Positions 9,332-19,214 of a stretch of 64,000 nt of DNA are shown one piece after another. How positions within the stretch are numbered: the first letter of the stretch is position 1; the number at the start of each line of letters is the position of its first letter. The notes below the pieces were generated by a model that searched no databases, had not been told where the DNA came from, and worked only from the letters and a program-made list of their open reading frames with translations. Origin of the DNA: Bradyrhizobium sp. LLZ17 (GTDB lineage Bacteria; Pseudomonadota; Alphaproteobacteria; Rhizobiales; Xanthobacteraceae); assembly GCF_041200145.1 (NCBI RefSeq), contig NZ_CP165734.1:4774001-4838000 (forward strand). The letters are read 5' to 3'. The position numbers were made by a program, and so were the translations under genes.

Positions 9332-11089
9332 GTGTCGGTCGCTCAACGCAGACGTATCTCGACGCTGGTGATGAACCGCTTCGCGCGGAACATGCTCGCG
9401 CGCGCGAGCGGCGGCTCCGTTGCGCTGTCGCGGGTGTGGCCCGGCCGGACCGACCGGCTGATCATCGCGCCGCACGATCTGCGCACCGCGGACGCGACGC
9501 GTGCCGCAGAGATCTACGCCGGGCGCTTCGTCTTCGCCGGCAAGATCGTCAACTGCCATGGCCGCTCGATCTTCGATCTCGATCCGCCGTCGGAGGATTG
9601 GGAGGTCGCGCTGCTCGGCTTCGGCTGGCTGCGCCATCTGCGCGCCGCCGACACCGCGCTGACGCGCGCCAATGCGCGCGCACTGGTCGAGGACTGGATT
9701 TCCAATCCCGCCAACAAGCGCCGTCCCATTGGACGCCGCGCCGACGTGCTGGCGCGCCGCGTGATCTCGCTGTTGTCGCAGGCACCGCTGGTGCTCAACG
9801 ACACCGACAACAAGTTCTACCGCCGCTATCTGCGTGCGCTGGCGCGCGAGATCCGCCTGATGCGCTACACCATGGTCAACATTCCGGATGGAGTGCCGAA
9901 GCTCCAGGTGCTGATCGCGCTGTGCTACACGGCACTCTGCCTCGCCAACCAAGCCAGCCACATCCGCAGCGCGTCGAAGAAGCTCTCGGACGAATTGCAG
10001 CGCCAGATCCTGCCCGACGGCGGGCATATCTCGCGTAACCCCGGCGCGCTGATCGAGCTGCTGATCGACCTGCTGCCGCTGCGGCAGACTTTTGCCGCGC
10101 GCAACATCGCGCCGCCGCCGGCGCTGCTCAACGCGATCGACCGCATGATGCCGATGCTGCGCTTCTTCCGGCATGGCGACGGCAATTTCGCGCTGTTCAA
10201 CGGCATGAGCGCGACGCCTTCCGACCTGCTCGCCACGCTCCTCGCCTATGACGACACCCACGGCACTCCGATGGCGAACATGCCGCATACCGGATTCCAG
10301 CGCCTCGATGCCGGCCAGACCACGCTGATCATCGATACCGGCCCGCCGCCGCCGGCCGGCGTCAGCCACGATGCCCATGCCGGTTGCCTGTCGTTCGAAT
10401 TGTCGTCGGGCATCAGCCGCATCGTCACCAATTGCGGGATGCCGACCACGGGACGCGACAACTGGCGCCCGTTCGCCCGCGGCACCGCGGCACATTCGAC
10501 ACTGACCTATCACGACACCTCGTCCTGCCAGTTCGTCGAGATGTCGGCCATGAAGCGGCTGCTACATGGCGCGCCCGTGACCAGCGGCCCCGTCGAGGTC
10601 GAGAGCTATCGCGAGGTCGTGCAGGACGGCACGCTGCTCACGACTTCGCATGACGGCTACCTCGCCAAATTCGGCGTGATCTATCGCCGTGTGCTGATGA
10701 TCGCCAATGACGGCGCGCGCATCGATGGCGAGGACATGCTGTCGCCGCCGCAAGGCGCGCGCCTCAGGGGCGCCGACGCCGATTTCGCGGTGCGCTTCCA
10801 TCTGCATCCGGCCGTCAAGGCGAGCCGGCTGTCGGACGCCCGCGGCGTCATGCTGGTGCTGCCCAATCGCGACGTCTGGACCTTCGAGGCCCTCGACGAC
10901 AAGGTCGATCTCGAGGACAGCGTGTTCCTGGCCGGCAATGACGGGCCGCGCCGCACCGCGCAGATCGTGATCCGCCAGGATGCCCGTCAGGCGCCCTCGA
11001 TCCGCTGGAGCTTTGTCCGCTCGACCGCTTCGCCCACGGTCACCAACGCCCGCCGCAACGCCCGCCGCGAGCCGGAACTTCCGCTGTAG
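9332..11089 (+). CDS. Heparinase II/III-like family protein
   Basis: A 585-residue protein with the layout of the heparinase II/III-like family: an all-alpha N-terminal toroid (to about residue 300) with WEVALLGFGWLRHLRA and GGHISRNPGALIELLIDLLPLR, then a beta-sandwich half with DTGPPPPAGVSHDAHAGCLSFELSSG. No signal peptide is visible, so it is probably cytosolic. The genuine substrate of this rhizobial subgroup is unknown; polysaccharide lyase activity is only a family label. The start is GTG 9332 behind AAGGCAAGG. It sits between rsmB and purH, an order common in Rhizobiales. Confidence 0.8.
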   Translation: MSVAQRRRISTLVMNRFARNMLARASGGSVALSRVWPGRTDRLIIAPHDLRTADATRAAEIYAGRFVFAGKIVNCHGRSIFDLDPPSEDWEVALLGFGWLRHLRAADTALTRANARALVEDWISNPANKRRPIGRRADVLARRVISLLSQAPLVLNDTDNKFYRRYLRALAREIRLMRYTMVNIPDGVPKLQVLIALCYTALCLANQASHIRSASKKLSDELQRQILPDGGHISRNPGALIELLIDLLPLRQTFAARNIAPPPALLNAIDRMMPMLRFFRHGDGNFALFNGMSATPSDLLATLLAYDDTHGTPMANMPHTGFQRLDAGQTTLIIDTGPPPPAGVSHDAHAGCLSFELSSGISRIVTNCGMPTTGRDNWRPFARGTAAHSTLTYHDTSSCQFVEMSAMKRLLHGAPVTSGPVEVESYREVVQDGTLLTTSHDGYLAKFGVIYRRVLMIANDGARIDGEDMLSPPQGARLRGADADFAVRFHLHPAVKASRLSDARGVMLVLPNRDVWTFEALDDKVDLEDSVFLAGNDGPRRTAQIVIRQDARQAPSIRWSFVRSTASPTVTNARRNARREPELPL

Positions 11090-11254
11090 AGCGCGCGTTT
11101 CGGCCCCATCTGATCGTTGTGAAAATGGCCGAAAGCTGCTATCGAGCGCTCGTTCGCGCGACTGGCGACCTTGGATGGAGCACCATCGGGAAGCGCGACA
11201 CATATCTGCCGCGCGCCTGGGCATAGACACTCCTTAAGACAGAGGATCTTGCTC

Positions 11255-12847
11255 ATGACTGACCATCCCCGCCGCGTCACCCGCGCTCTTCTCTCCGTTT
11301 CCGACAAGACCGGCCTGATCGAATTCGCCCGGGCGCTTGCCGCGCATGGCGTCGAACTCGTGTCCACCGGCGGCACGGCCAAAGCGATTGCTGCGGCCGG
11401 CCTTAAGGTGAAAGACGTCTCCGAGTTGACCGGCTTTCCCGAGATGATGGACGGCCGCGTCAAGACGCTGCATCCGAAGGTGCATGGCGGCCTGCTCGCG
11501 ATTCGCGACAACAAGGAGCATGCGGAGGCGATGAAGGCGCATGGCATCGCGCCGATCGATCTTCTCGTCGTCAACCTCTATCCGTTCGAGGCCACCGTCG
11601 ACAAAGGCGCCGGCTTCGAGGAGTGCATCGAGAACATCGACATTGGCGGCCCCGCGATGATCCGCGCCGCCGCGAAGAATCATGATGACGTCGCTGTCGT
11701 GGTCGAGGCCCAGGACTACCAGGCCGTGCTCGACGAACTCGCCGCCAACAACGGCGCGACCACGCTGAAGCTGCGGCGGCGGCTTGCGGCAAAGGCCTAT
11801 GCGCGCACCGGCGCTTACGATGCCGCGATCTCGAACTGGTTCGCACGTCAGCTCGAGATCGACGCACCCGATTTCCGTGCCTTCGGCGGCAGGCTGATCC
11901 AGTCGCTGCGCTATGGCGAGAACCCGCACCAGACTGCCGCGTTCTATGCGACGCCGGACAAGCGGCCTGGTGTCTCGACCGCGCGGCAGTTGCAGGGCAA
12001 GGAGCTCTCCTACAACAACATCAACGACACCGATGCGGCCTATGAGTGCATCGGCGAGTTCGACGCCAAGCGCACCGCGGCCTGCGTCATCGTCAAGCAC
12101 GCCAATCCCTGCGGCGTCGCGGAAGGCTCCGATCTCGTCAGCGCCTACCGCAAGGCGCTCGCCTGCGATTCCACCTCCGCCTTCGGCGGCATCATCGCGA
12201 TGAACCGCGCGCTGGATGCCGACACCGCGCGCGAGATCACCAAAATCTTCACCGAAGTGATCATCGCGCCCGATGCCAGCGAAGAGGCGATCGCCATCAT
12301 CGGCGCGCGCAAGAATCTGCGCCTGCTCCTCGCCGGCAGCCTGCCCGATCCGCGTTCGCCGGGCCTGACCGCGAAGACGGTCGCCGGCGGCCTTCTGGTG
12401 CAGAGCCGCGACAACGCCGTGGTCGACGACATGACCTTCAAGGTCGTGACCAGGCGTGCCCCGACCGACGCCGAGATGCGCGACCTGAAGTTCGCGTTCC
12501 GGGTCGCCAAGCACGTCAAGTCGAACACGATCATCTACGCCAAGGATCTCGCCACGGTCGGTATCGGCGCGGGCCAGATGAGCCGGGTCGATTCAGCCCG
12601 CATCGCGGCGCGCAAGGCGCAAGATGCAGCCAGCGAGTTGAAGCTTGCCGAGCCGCTCACCAAGGGCTCTGTCGTGGCTTCGGACGCGTTCTTCCCGTTC
12701 GCCGACGGGATGCTCGCCTGCATCGAAGCCGGCGCCACCGCCGTGGTGCAGCCCGGCGGCTCGATGCGCGACGACGAGGTGATCAAGGCGGCCGACGAGC
12801 ACGGCATCGCCATGGTGTTCACGGGAACCCGGCATTTCCGGCATTAA
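11255..12847 (+). CDS. purH: Bifunctional AICAR formyltransferase / IMP cyclohydrolase
   Basis: A 530-residue enzyme that performs the last two steps of IMP synthesis. The N-terminal 200 residues are the MGS-like IMP cyclohydrolase domain ([27 protein letters not shown]). The rest is the AICAR transformylase domain with RYGENPHQ, the catalytic KHANPCG near residues 277-283, STSAFGG, and the C-terminal DAFFPFADG and RHFRH. Full length, no lesion. ATG 11255 fits the family; an in-frame upstream extension is ignored. A family A repeat follows its stop by 15 bases. Confidence 0.97.
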   Translation: MTDHPRRVTRALLSVSDKTGLIEFARALAAHGVELVSTGGTAKAIAAAGLKVKDVSELTGFPEMMDGRVKTLHPKVHGGLLAIRDNKEHAEAMKAHGIAPIDLLVVNLYPFEATVDKGAGFEECIENIDIGGPAMIRAAAKNHDDVAVVVEAQDYQAVLDELAANNGATTLKLRRRLAAKAYARTGAYDAAISNWFARQLEIDAPDFRAFGGRLIQSLRYGENPHQTAAFYATPDKRPGVSTARQLQGKELSYNNINDTDAAYECIGEFDAKRTAACVIVKHANPCGVAEGSDLVSAYRKALACDSTSAFGGIIAMNRALDADTAREITKIFTEVIIAPDASEEAIAIIGARKNLRLLLAGSLPDPRSPGLTAKTVAGGLLVQSRDNAVVDDMTFKVVTRRAPTDAEMRDLKFAFRVAKHVKSNTIIYAKDLATVGIGAGQMSRVDSARIAARKAQDAASELKLAEPLTKGSVVASDAFFPFADGMLACIEAGATAVVQPGGSMRDDEVIKAADEHGIAMVFTGTRHFRH

Positions 12848-12861
12848 GGCTCACCACGCGG

Positions 12862-12948
12862 GTAGCCCGGATGAAGCGCAGCGCAATCCGGATCAGCGTC
12901 TCTGAAGCAGCAGGTTTCCCGGATTGCGCTGCGCTCCATCCGGGCTAC
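12862..12948. repeat. Dispersed palindromic repeat, family A, copy 2
   Basis: Same unit as at 667-749: arms GTAGCCCGGATGAAGCGCAG and CTGCGCTCCATCCGGGCTAC around a short variable centre. It lies between the convergent purH and MFS genes, where it could form a 3' hairpin for both messages. Confidence 0.85.
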
Positions 12949-12964
12949 GGGACGACGATGGGAG

Positions 12965-14353
12965 TTAGGACTCGCGCACCCGCATCAACAGCCCCAGCCC
13001 CGCGACGAAGAACACCACCAGCACGGCCATGCCGGCCTTCTGGCTCGCGGTTGCCGCAGTGATCAGGCCGATCAATAGAGGGCCGATGAACGACGTCACC
13101 TTTCCGGTCAGTGCAAACAGGCCAAAATACTGCGCGATACGGTCCTTCGGCGCGAGGCGGATCAACAGCGTGCGCGAGGCCGCCTGAAGCGGGCCGCCGG
13201 CTGCGCCAATCAGACAGCCCAGGATGACGTAGGCGCGCTCCGCGGCACCCGCGAACAGCGCACCTCCGGGCTCCGGTGGCGCAACTTTGACGAAGAAGAT
13301 CGAGTCCTTGTCGACGAGAAGAATGGCCGCGAGCGCCAGCAGCAGGATCAGCATGCTGCCGGCGATGACGCGCTTCGGCCCCAGAAGCTCGTCGAGCTTG
13401 CCGCCAAGCCACGCGCCAAAGGTGCCGGCGATGGCGAGGATGATGCCAAACGTGCCGATCTGGATCGTATGCCAGCCGAAGGTGCCCGCGGCGTAGATGC
13501 CGCCGAATGCAAACAGCGAGACCAAGCCGTCGGTGTAGATCATGTTGGCGAGCAGAAATGCCGCCAGCGACTTCTGCTGCGGCAGGCTCTGTAGCGATTG
13601 CTTCAGTCCGGAGAGCCCCTCGCGCAGCGCCGCGCGCAGCGGTCGCTTCGCCGGATAATCCGGCGTGAACACGAACATCGGCGTCACGAAGACGATGAAC
13701 CACAGCCCGGTCAACGGACCCGCGGCGCGGTCGCCTTCATGGCTGGCGGGATCGAGCCCGAACAGCGGCGAGAATCCGAGCAGCGTCCGCCCGGTCTCGG
13801 GATTGGCGGCGAGGAAGCCGAGCACGATGATCAGGCTGACGATGCCGCCGATGTATCCCGTGGCCCAGCCCGTGCCGGAGAGCCGGCCGATCCGCTCCGG
13901 TGGCACCAGGGTCGGCATCATTGCATTGTTGAAAACGGTGGCGAACTCCGCGCCGACGCTGGCAAGCGCGACCGCAGTGAGCAGCGGCGCAATGATGGTG
14001 TGATCCCCGGGCTTGCCGATCCAAAGCGCGCAGGAGGCCACCACCAAGACGGCGCCGAACGCCGCGATCCATGGCTTTCGCCGACCGGAGGCATCCGCGA
14101 TGGCGCCTAACAGCGGCGACAGCAGGGCGATCGCCAGGCCCGCGGCAGCCATCGTGAAACCCCACAGCGATTGTCCGGTGGCAGGATCCGGCGCGACGCT
14201 CGTGGCGAAATAGGGCGCGAACACGAAGGTCGTGATCAGCGTGAAATAAGGCTGCGCGGCCCAATCGAAGAAGATCCAGCCGATGACGGCGGCGCGCGGC
14301 GGATAGGTCGGCTGAGCGACGGCCATGCGCGCATCCGGGGCGATCGTCGTCAT
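12965..14353 (-). CDS. MFS transporter, Atg22-like (UMF1) family
   Basis: A 462-residue protein with about 12 hydrophobic segments. The N-terminal AVIGWIFFDWAAQPYFTLITTFVFAPYFA is the signature of the Atg22-like/UMF1 group of major facilitator proteins, and LLGAIADASGRRKPW gives the loop 2-3 motif. Bacterial members have no established substrate; the yeast namesake exports amino acids from the vacuole. ATG 14353 is used; the longer frame adds 28 residues of non-hydrophobic, unconserved sequence. It diverges from the gamma-glutamyltransferase gene with under 100 bases between them, so promoters may overlap; a link with peptide or amino-acid salvage is only a guess. Confidence 0.85.
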   Translation of the reverse strand: MTTIAPDARMAVAQPTYPPRAAVIGWIFFDWAAQPYFTLITTFVFAPYFATSVAPDPATGQSLWGFTMAAAGLAIALLSPLLGAIADASGRRKPWIAAFGAVLVVASCALWIGKPGDHTIIAPLLTAVALASVGAEFATVFNNAMMPTLVPPERIGRLSGTGWATGYIGGIVSLIIVLGFLAANPETGRTLLGFSPLFGLDPASHEGDRAAGPLTGLWFIVFVTPMFVFTPDYPAKRPLRAALREGLSGLKQSLQSLPQQKSLAAFLLANMIYTDGLVSLFAFGGIYAAGTFGWHTIQIGTFGIILAIAGTFGAWLGGKLDELLGPKRVIAGSMLILLLALAAILLVDKDSIFFVKVAPPEPGGALFAGAAERAYVILGCLIGAAGGPLQAASRTLLIRLAPKDRIAQYFGLFALTGKVTSFIGPLLIGLITAATASQKAGMAVLVVFFVAGLGLLMRVRES

Positions 14354-14449
14354 CACGTAGTCCTCTTCACGAACAGTTTTGTCTCTCGTGGGGCAAACCG
14401 TATAGCATTGCGGCGCAGTGAATTGGCCCGAAGCCACGGCGGAAATTTG

Positions 14450-16201
14450 ATGATGTCGTCATTTTCGACACGGCGGGCGTTTTTCGCCCTCATTGCCACT
14501 CTGGCGTTTGGCCTTGCATCCGCGACCGCGCAGGATGCGCGGCGGGCTTATGTTCCGCCCGCGCTCGACACGGTGCACGCCGTTCCCGCCGAGCACGGCA
14601 TGGTGGTGGCGCAGGAGAAGATGGCTGCGCAAGTTGGGGCCGACATCCTGCGGCGCGGCGGCAATGCGGTCGACGCCGCGGTCGCAACCGGCTTTGCCAT
14701 GGCGGTGACCTATCCGCGCGCCGGCAATATCGGCGGCGGCGGCTTCATGGTGATCCACTCCACTGAGCGCAACGAGGACATCGCGATCGATTATCGCGAG
14801 ACCGCACCGGCGGCGACGACGCCACAGATCTTCCTCGGACCCGACGGCAAACCTGATGCCGCCAAGTCGCGCGATTCCGCGCTCGGCATCGGCGTGCCCG
14901 GCACGGTCGCGGGACTCGCGCTGGCGCTGGAGAAATACGGCTCGGGCCAGTTCACGCTGGCGCAATTGCTGGAGCCCGCGATCGCACTCGCCCGCGACGG
15001 CTTTGTCGTCAGCGACGATATCGCCGATACCCTGCCGGGCCTGTACCCGCGGCTGGCGCACTGGCCGTCCTCCGCCAGGATCTTCTCGCGGCCTGACGGC
15101 AAGGCGCTCAGTGAAGGCGATAGGCTGGTGCAGAGCGATCTCGCCGACACGCTGTCGGCCGTTGCGGCGCAAGGGCCGCGCGGCTTCTATCAGGGTCCGG
15201 TGGCGGACAAGCTCGCCAAGGCCGTGTCGGACGTCGGCGGCATCATGACATCAGCCGATCTGAAGGCCTACGTGCCAGTGATCCGTGCACCGGTGCGCGG
15301 CACCTATCGGGGCTATGACATCGTGTCGATGCCGCTGCCGTCCTCCGGCGGTGTGGTGCTGGTGGAGACCCTCAACATCCTTGAAGGTTTTCAACTCGGA
15401 GATCTGAAGCAGGGTTCACCGGCGTCGCTGCATCTCCTCATCGAAGCCATGAAGCGCGCCTATGCGGATCGCGCGCGCTATCTCGGCGATTCCGCCTTCG
15501 TCAACGCGCCGATCGAGACGCTGACCGCCAAGGACTACGCTGCCAGGCTGCGCGCCGGCATCTCCACCGCTCGCGCCACGCCCGCAAAGGATATTGTGGC
15601 CATCGCGGCTTCGCCGCGCGAAGGCAGCAACACCACGCATTTTTCTGTCGTCGATGCCCGCGGCAATGCCGTCAGCAATACCTATACGCTGAACTTTAGC
15701 TACGGCGTCGGTCTCGTCGCCGGCGGCACCGGCGTGCTGCTCAACAACGAGCTTGACGATTTCACCGCGGCGGTCGGCGCCTCCAACGCCTATGGCCTGG
15801 TCGGCTACGAGGCCAATCTGCCCGGACCGGGCAAGCGCCCACTGTCCTCGATGTCGCCGACCATCGTGTTGAAGGACGGCAAACCAGTGCTGGTGACCGG
15901 CTCGCCCGGCGGCAGCCGCATCATCTCGACCGTGCTCCAGGTCATCGTCAACGTGCTCGACTACAAGATGGACGTGGCGGCCGCCGTGGCCGCGCCGCGG
16001 CTGCATCACCAATGGTTGCCGGACGAGGTGCGCGTCGAGCGCGGCTTTCCCGACGACGTCCTGTTCGAGCTCAAAGCGATGGACCACCTCATCGTCGAGC
16101 CGATGGGACAGACCTCCGCCAATTCGATTCTCGTAACGCCGAACGGCCCGCTCGGCGCGCCCGATCCGCGCACCCGCGGCGCTGCAGCCGCGGGACAGTA
16201 A
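14450..16201 (+). CDS. ggt: Gamma-glutamyltransferase
   Basis: A 583-residue secreted enzyme. Residues 1-27 are a signal peptide (ending ATAQ). The precursor self-cleaves before the Thr of NTTHFSVVD; by count this is Thr395, giving subunits of roughly 366 and 189 residues after signal removal. Other family marks are the RRGGNAVDAAVA segment, the substrate-binding Arg region DYRETAP, PLPSSGG and SPGGSRI. It hydrolyses or transfers the gamma-glutamyl group of glutathione in the periplasm. Two ATGs (14450, 14453) lie in tandem; either may start. Confidence 0.95.
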   Translation: MMSSFSTRRAFFALIATLAFGLASATAQDARRAYVPPALDTVHAVPAEHGMVVAQEKMAAQVGADILRRGGNAVDAAVATGFAMAVTYPRAGNIGGGGFMVIHSTERNEDIAIDYRETAPAATTPQIFLGPDGKPDAAKSRDSALGIGVPGTVAGLALALEKYGSGQFTLAQLLEPAIALARDGFVVSDDIADTLPGLYPRLAHWPSSARIFSRPDGKALSEGDRLVQSDLADTLSAVAAQGPRGFYQGPVADKLAKAVSDVGGIMTSADLKAYVPVIRAPVRGTYRGYDIVSMPLPSSGGVVLVETLNILEGFQLGDLKQGSPASLHLLIEAMKRAYADRARYLGDSAFVNAPIETLTAKDYAARLRAGISTARATPAKDIVAIAASPREGSNTTHFSVVDARGNAVSNTYTLNFSYGVGLVAGGTGVLLNNELDDFTAAVGASNAYGLVGYEANLPGPGKRPLSSMSPTIVLKDGKPVLVTGSPGGSRIISTVLQVIVNVLDYKMDVAAAVAAPRLHHQWLPDEVRVERGFPDDVLFELKAMDHLIVEPMGQTSANSILVTPNGPLGAPDPRTRGAAAAGQ

Positions 16202-16298
16202 CGCGGCCCTCGCATGGCATGACAGCACGCACCGGCTTGCGCCGGCCGCCGCCCGTGCTACCACCGCGGGACACAAAAAATTGCCCGGGGAAACGCAG

Positions 16299-17594
16299 AT
16301 GACCACAGCCGATCCGACCGAGCGCATTGAACGCGCCGAGATCGAGGACACCAGCCTTCTCGCCTTCTATCGCGACATGAATGCGCCGGAACGGCGGACG
16401 TTCTGGGCCTGCGCCGCGGGCTGGGCGCTCGACGGCATGGATTTCATGATCTACCCGCTGGTGATCGGGACCATCATCGCGCTGTGGAAGGTCGATCCGG
16501 GCTCTGCCGGCCTCGCCGGCACGGTGACGCTGCTGGCGTCTGCCATCGGCGGCTGGCTTGGCGGCTATCTCTCCGACCATATCGGCCGGGTCAGGACACT
16601 GCAGATCACCATCCTCTGGTTCTCGGTGTTCTCGCTGGTCTGCGCAGTGGTGCAGAATTTCGAGCAGCTTCTGATCGCCCGCGCGGTGCTGGGCCTCGGC
16701 TTCGGCGGCGAGTGGGCCGCGGGCGCCGTGCTGATGGGCGAAGCGATCCGGCCGCAATATCGCGGGCGCGCGGTCGGCTCGGTGCAGTCGGGCTGGGCTG
16801 TCGGCTGGGGACTCGCGGTGCTGTCGCAGGCGATCCTATTCTCGCTGATTCCGGCCGAAACGGCATGGCGCTGGATGTTCGTGATCGGGGCGCTGCCCGC
16901 ACTGCTGGTGTTTTATATTCGCCGCTCCGTCACTGAGCCGGAGATCGCGGCGGCGGCGCGCGCCAGGCACGCTGAGAGCGGCAATCGTCCGGCGCTCTGG
17001 GAAATCTTCTCCGGCCCGATCCTGAAGACCACGATTTTAGCGTCGCTGATGGCGACGGGCTGCCAGGGCGGCTACTACGCCGTCACGTTCTGGGTGCCGC
17101 AGTTCCTGACCAAGGAGCGGCATCTGTCGATCGTCGGCTCGACCGGCTATCTGTCGACGCTGATCATCGGCTCCTTCGTCGGTTATCTCGTCGGCGCCTG
17201 GCTCGCCGACCGGATCGGACGGCGCAATTTGTTCCTGACCTTCTCGCTCGGCGCAATTGCCGTGGTGCTGCTCTATACGCAGCTGCCGCTGACCAACCAG
17301 ATCCTGTGGGTGCTGGGCTTCCCGCTTGGTTTCTTCGCCTCGGGTTATTTCTCCGGCGTCGGCGCCTTCCTGACTGAACTCTATCCGACGCGCTTGCGCG
17401 GCTCGGGCCAGGGCTTTTGCTACAATTTCGGCCGCGGCATCGGCGCGCTGTTTCCGTTCCTGGTCGGCGCGCTCTCAGCGACGGCGTCGCTTGCCAATGC
17501 GATCGCCATCTTTGCGGTGGTGGCTTACGCGGTGTTCTTCATTGCCGCATTCGCATTGCCGGAGACGCGCGGTCGCGTGCTGCACCCGGACTAG
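16299..17594 (+). CDS. MFS transporter, sialate/aromatic-acid:H+ symporter-like
   Basis: A 431-residue protein with 12 predicted transmembrane segments. The sequence GWALDGMDFMIYPLVIG near the first helix and GGYLSDHIGRVRTLQ in loop 2-3 are typical of the sialate/lactate (SHS) and aromatic-acid symporter groups. A second RIGRRN loop occurs between helices 8 and 9. The acidic residue in helix 1 fits proton coupling. The substrate cannot be read from sequence; monocarboxylates or aromatic acids are likely. ATG 16299 is preceded by CGGGGAAA. It is about 100 bases downstream of ggt on the same strand. Confidence 0.85.
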   Translation: MTTADPTERIERAEIEDTSLLAFYRDMNAPERRTFWACAAGWALDGMDFMIYPLVIGTIIALWKVDPGSAGLAGTVTLLASAIGGWLGGYLSDHIGRVRTLQITILWFSVFSLVCAVVQNFEQLLIARAVLGLGFGGEWAAGAVLMGEAIRPQYRGRAVGSVQSGWAVGWGLAVLSQAILFSLIPAETAWRWMFVIGALPALLVFYIRRSVTEPEIAAAARARHAESGNRPALWEIFSGPILKTTILASLMATGCQGGYYAVTFWVPQFLTKERHLSIVGSTGYLSTLIIGSFVGYLVGAWLADRIGRRNLFLTFSLGAIAVVLLYTQLPLTNQILWVLGFPLGFFASGYFSGVGAFLTELYPTRLRGSGQGFCYNFGRGIGALFPFLVGALSATASLANAIAIFAVVAYAVFFIAAFALPETRGRVLHPD

Positions 17595-17601
17595 CAGTCA
17601 A

Positions 17602-17702
17602 CGTCGTTCCGGGGCACGCGAAGCGTGAACCCGGAACCTCGAGAGTCCCCGGTGCGCAATTGCGCACCTGAGGTCTGGTCCTTTGGACCATCCCGGAATG
17701 AC
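17602..17702. repeat. Dispersed palindromic repeat, family C
   Basis: Outer arms GTCGTTCCGGGG and CCCGGAATGAC enclose an inner palindrome GGTGCGCAATTGCGCACC at 17651-17668 region. It lies between the convergent MFS and glutathione transferase genes. Confidence 0.75.
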
Positions 17703-17714
17703 GATCAAAGTGGC

Positions 17715-18380
17715 TTATCGTCCGACCAGGTACGGCCCGCCCTTCTCGAGGGCGCGGCTGTAAGCCGGGCGGGCGTGGATGCGTTCGAGGAACGCCATCG
17801 CCCTGGGATGGCCCTGCTCGAGGCCGCCGCGCGCCTGCGCTGCTTCGAGCGGAAAGCTCATCTGGATGTCGGCGGCGCTGAACTCGTTGCCGGCGAACCA
17901 CTCGGACTTGCCGAGCTCGCTTTCCCAGTAATCCATGTGCTGCTTGAGCTGCGGATTGACCAACCCCGTCAGCGCCTGGTTCGAGACCTTGCGCACCAGA
18001 GGCCGCAGCAAGGCCGGCGCGCGCTTCGGCATCAACGTGAACAGCAATTTCAACAGCAGAGGCTGCATCGCAGAACCCTCGGCGTAATGCAGCCAATAGG
18101 TGAAGCGCAGCCGCTCCGGCGTGTTCGGCGGCGGGATCAGCCGGCCGTTGCCGTAGGTCGCGATCAGATATTCGATGATCGCGCCGGACTCGGCGACGGT
18201 GTTGCCGTTGTCGGTGATGACCGGCGACTTGCCGAGCGGGTGGATGGCGCGGAGCTCCTTCGGTGCGCGCATGTCCGGCTGACGCTGATAGCGCACGATC
18301 TCGTAGGGCACCCCCAACTCCTCGAGCAGCCACAGCACGCGCTGCGAGCGTGAATTGTTGAGGTGATGAACGGTCAGCAT
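17715..18380 (-). CDS. Glutathione S-transferase family protein
   Basis: A 221-residue cytosolic protein of GST fold. The thioredoxin-like N-terminal domain (1-78) has HLNNSRSQRVLWLLEELGVPYE with Ser in the usual catalytic position, cis-Pro in KSPVI and the glutathione-contacting AESGAIIEYL. The all-helical domain follows (90-221). Substrate is unknown. ATG 18380 is chosen because the fold begins there; the open frame runs further upstream through the regulatory region. It diverges from a DUF2239 gene across a pair of CCCGGG palindromes, so both are probably regulated together. Confidence 0.9.
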   Translation of the reverse strand: MLTVHHLNNSRSQRVLWLLEELGVPYEIVRYQRQPDMRAPKELRAIHPLGKSPVITDNGNTVAESGAIIEYLIATYGNGRLIPPPNTPERLRFTYWLHYAEGSAMQPLLLKLLFTLMPKRAPALLRPLVRKVSNQALTGLVNPQLKQHMDYWESELGKSEWFAGNEFSAADIQMSFPLEAAQARGGLEQGHPRAMAFLERIHARPAYSRALEKGGPYLVGR

Positions 18381-18466
18381 CGGAGGTCCCCAGCTTGCGG
18401 TGGTCGGTTGGCCGCGCGTTCGTGCCAGCCCGGGACGGCAATGTCGAGCCGTGCGGACGATAATTT

Positions 18467-18506
18467 CACCCGGGTATATTGACGTTGGCAATTTACCCGG
18501 GTATTA
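18467..18506. promoter_or_regulatory. Two ACCCGGGTA palindromes between divergent genes
   Basis: ACCCGGGTAT occurs twice, at about 18468-18477 and 18496-18505, with centres 28 bases apart, in the short gap between the GST and DUF2239 genes. Each core is a palindrome, and the spacing is close to an integral number of helical turns (two and two-thirds to three). This arrangement suggests cooperative binding of a dimeric repressor. No regulator gene is adjacent, so the protein is unknown. Confidence 0.6.
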
Positions 18507-18532
18507 AGAGGCCAACGTCGCAAGTTTTGGCA

Positions 18533-19123
18533 ATGATTTCGATGCATAGGACTTTCACCGCCTTCCAGGGCCAGCGGCGCCTGGCGTCCGGACCGGCTGG
18601 AGAGGTCGCGCTGGTGGTCAAGCGAATGGCAGCGCGGCCGGACGAGCCCATCATCATCTTCGAGGACAGCACGGGCCGATCGATCGATTTCGATCTGCGT
18701 GGCGGCGATCGCGAGGTGCTGGCGCGGGTGGCGAAGCTCGTGCCGCCGCCGCCCGACGTCCCCGAACCAGCGAGCGAGCCGCGCGGGCGCGGCCGGCCGA
18801 AGCTCGGCGTGGTCGCGCGCGAGGTGACCTTGCTGCCGCGCCACTGGGAGTGGCTCAACGCGCAGCCGGGCGGCGCCTCGGTCGCGCTGCGCAAGCTGGT
18901 CGAGGAGGCGCGGCGCACCAGCGGCGACAAGGACCGCGAGCGGCAGGCGCGCGATGCGGCCTATCATTTCATGTCGACCATGGCCGGCAACCTGCCGCAG
19001 TTCGAGGAAGCCTCGCGTGCGCTGTTCGCCGATGACCGGCGCCGCTTTACCGGACTGATCGCCGACTGGCCCGCCGACATCCGCGACCACATCGTCAAGC
19101 TCGCCTATAGCGACCGCGCTTAA
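18533..19123 (+). CDS. DUF2239 family protein
   Basis: A protein of about 196 residues. The centre has RGRGRPKLGVVAREVTLLPRHWEWL, the DUF2239 core: an AT-hook-like Arg-Gly-Arg-Pro stretch followed by a helix seen in the family. The C-terminal half is helical and charged, with AAYHFMSTMAGNLPQFEEASRALFA. Function unknown; DNA or RNA contact is suggested only by the basic GRGRPK stretch. The start is uncertain: ATG 18533 or 18542 would leave the CCCGGG sites upstream, whereas the longest frame would start inside them. Confidence 0.75.
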   Translation: MISMHRTFTAFQGQRRLASGPAGEVALVVKRMAARPDEPIIIFEDSTGRSIDFDLRGGDREVLARVAKLVPPPPDVPEPASEPRGRGRPKLGVVAREVTLLPRHWEWLNAQPGGASVALRKLVEEARRTSGDKDRERQARDAAYHFMSTMAGNLPQFEEASRALFADDRRRFTGLIADWPADIRDHIVKLAYSDRA

Positions 19124-19214
19124 GCCGCGCCGCTCTCCAACCACCCCATCGACGGCCAGGCCGCGCGTGCTTCGCGCGGCAACGGTCTTGCTCGCCCTGA
19201 TGAAAGGCCCATCC

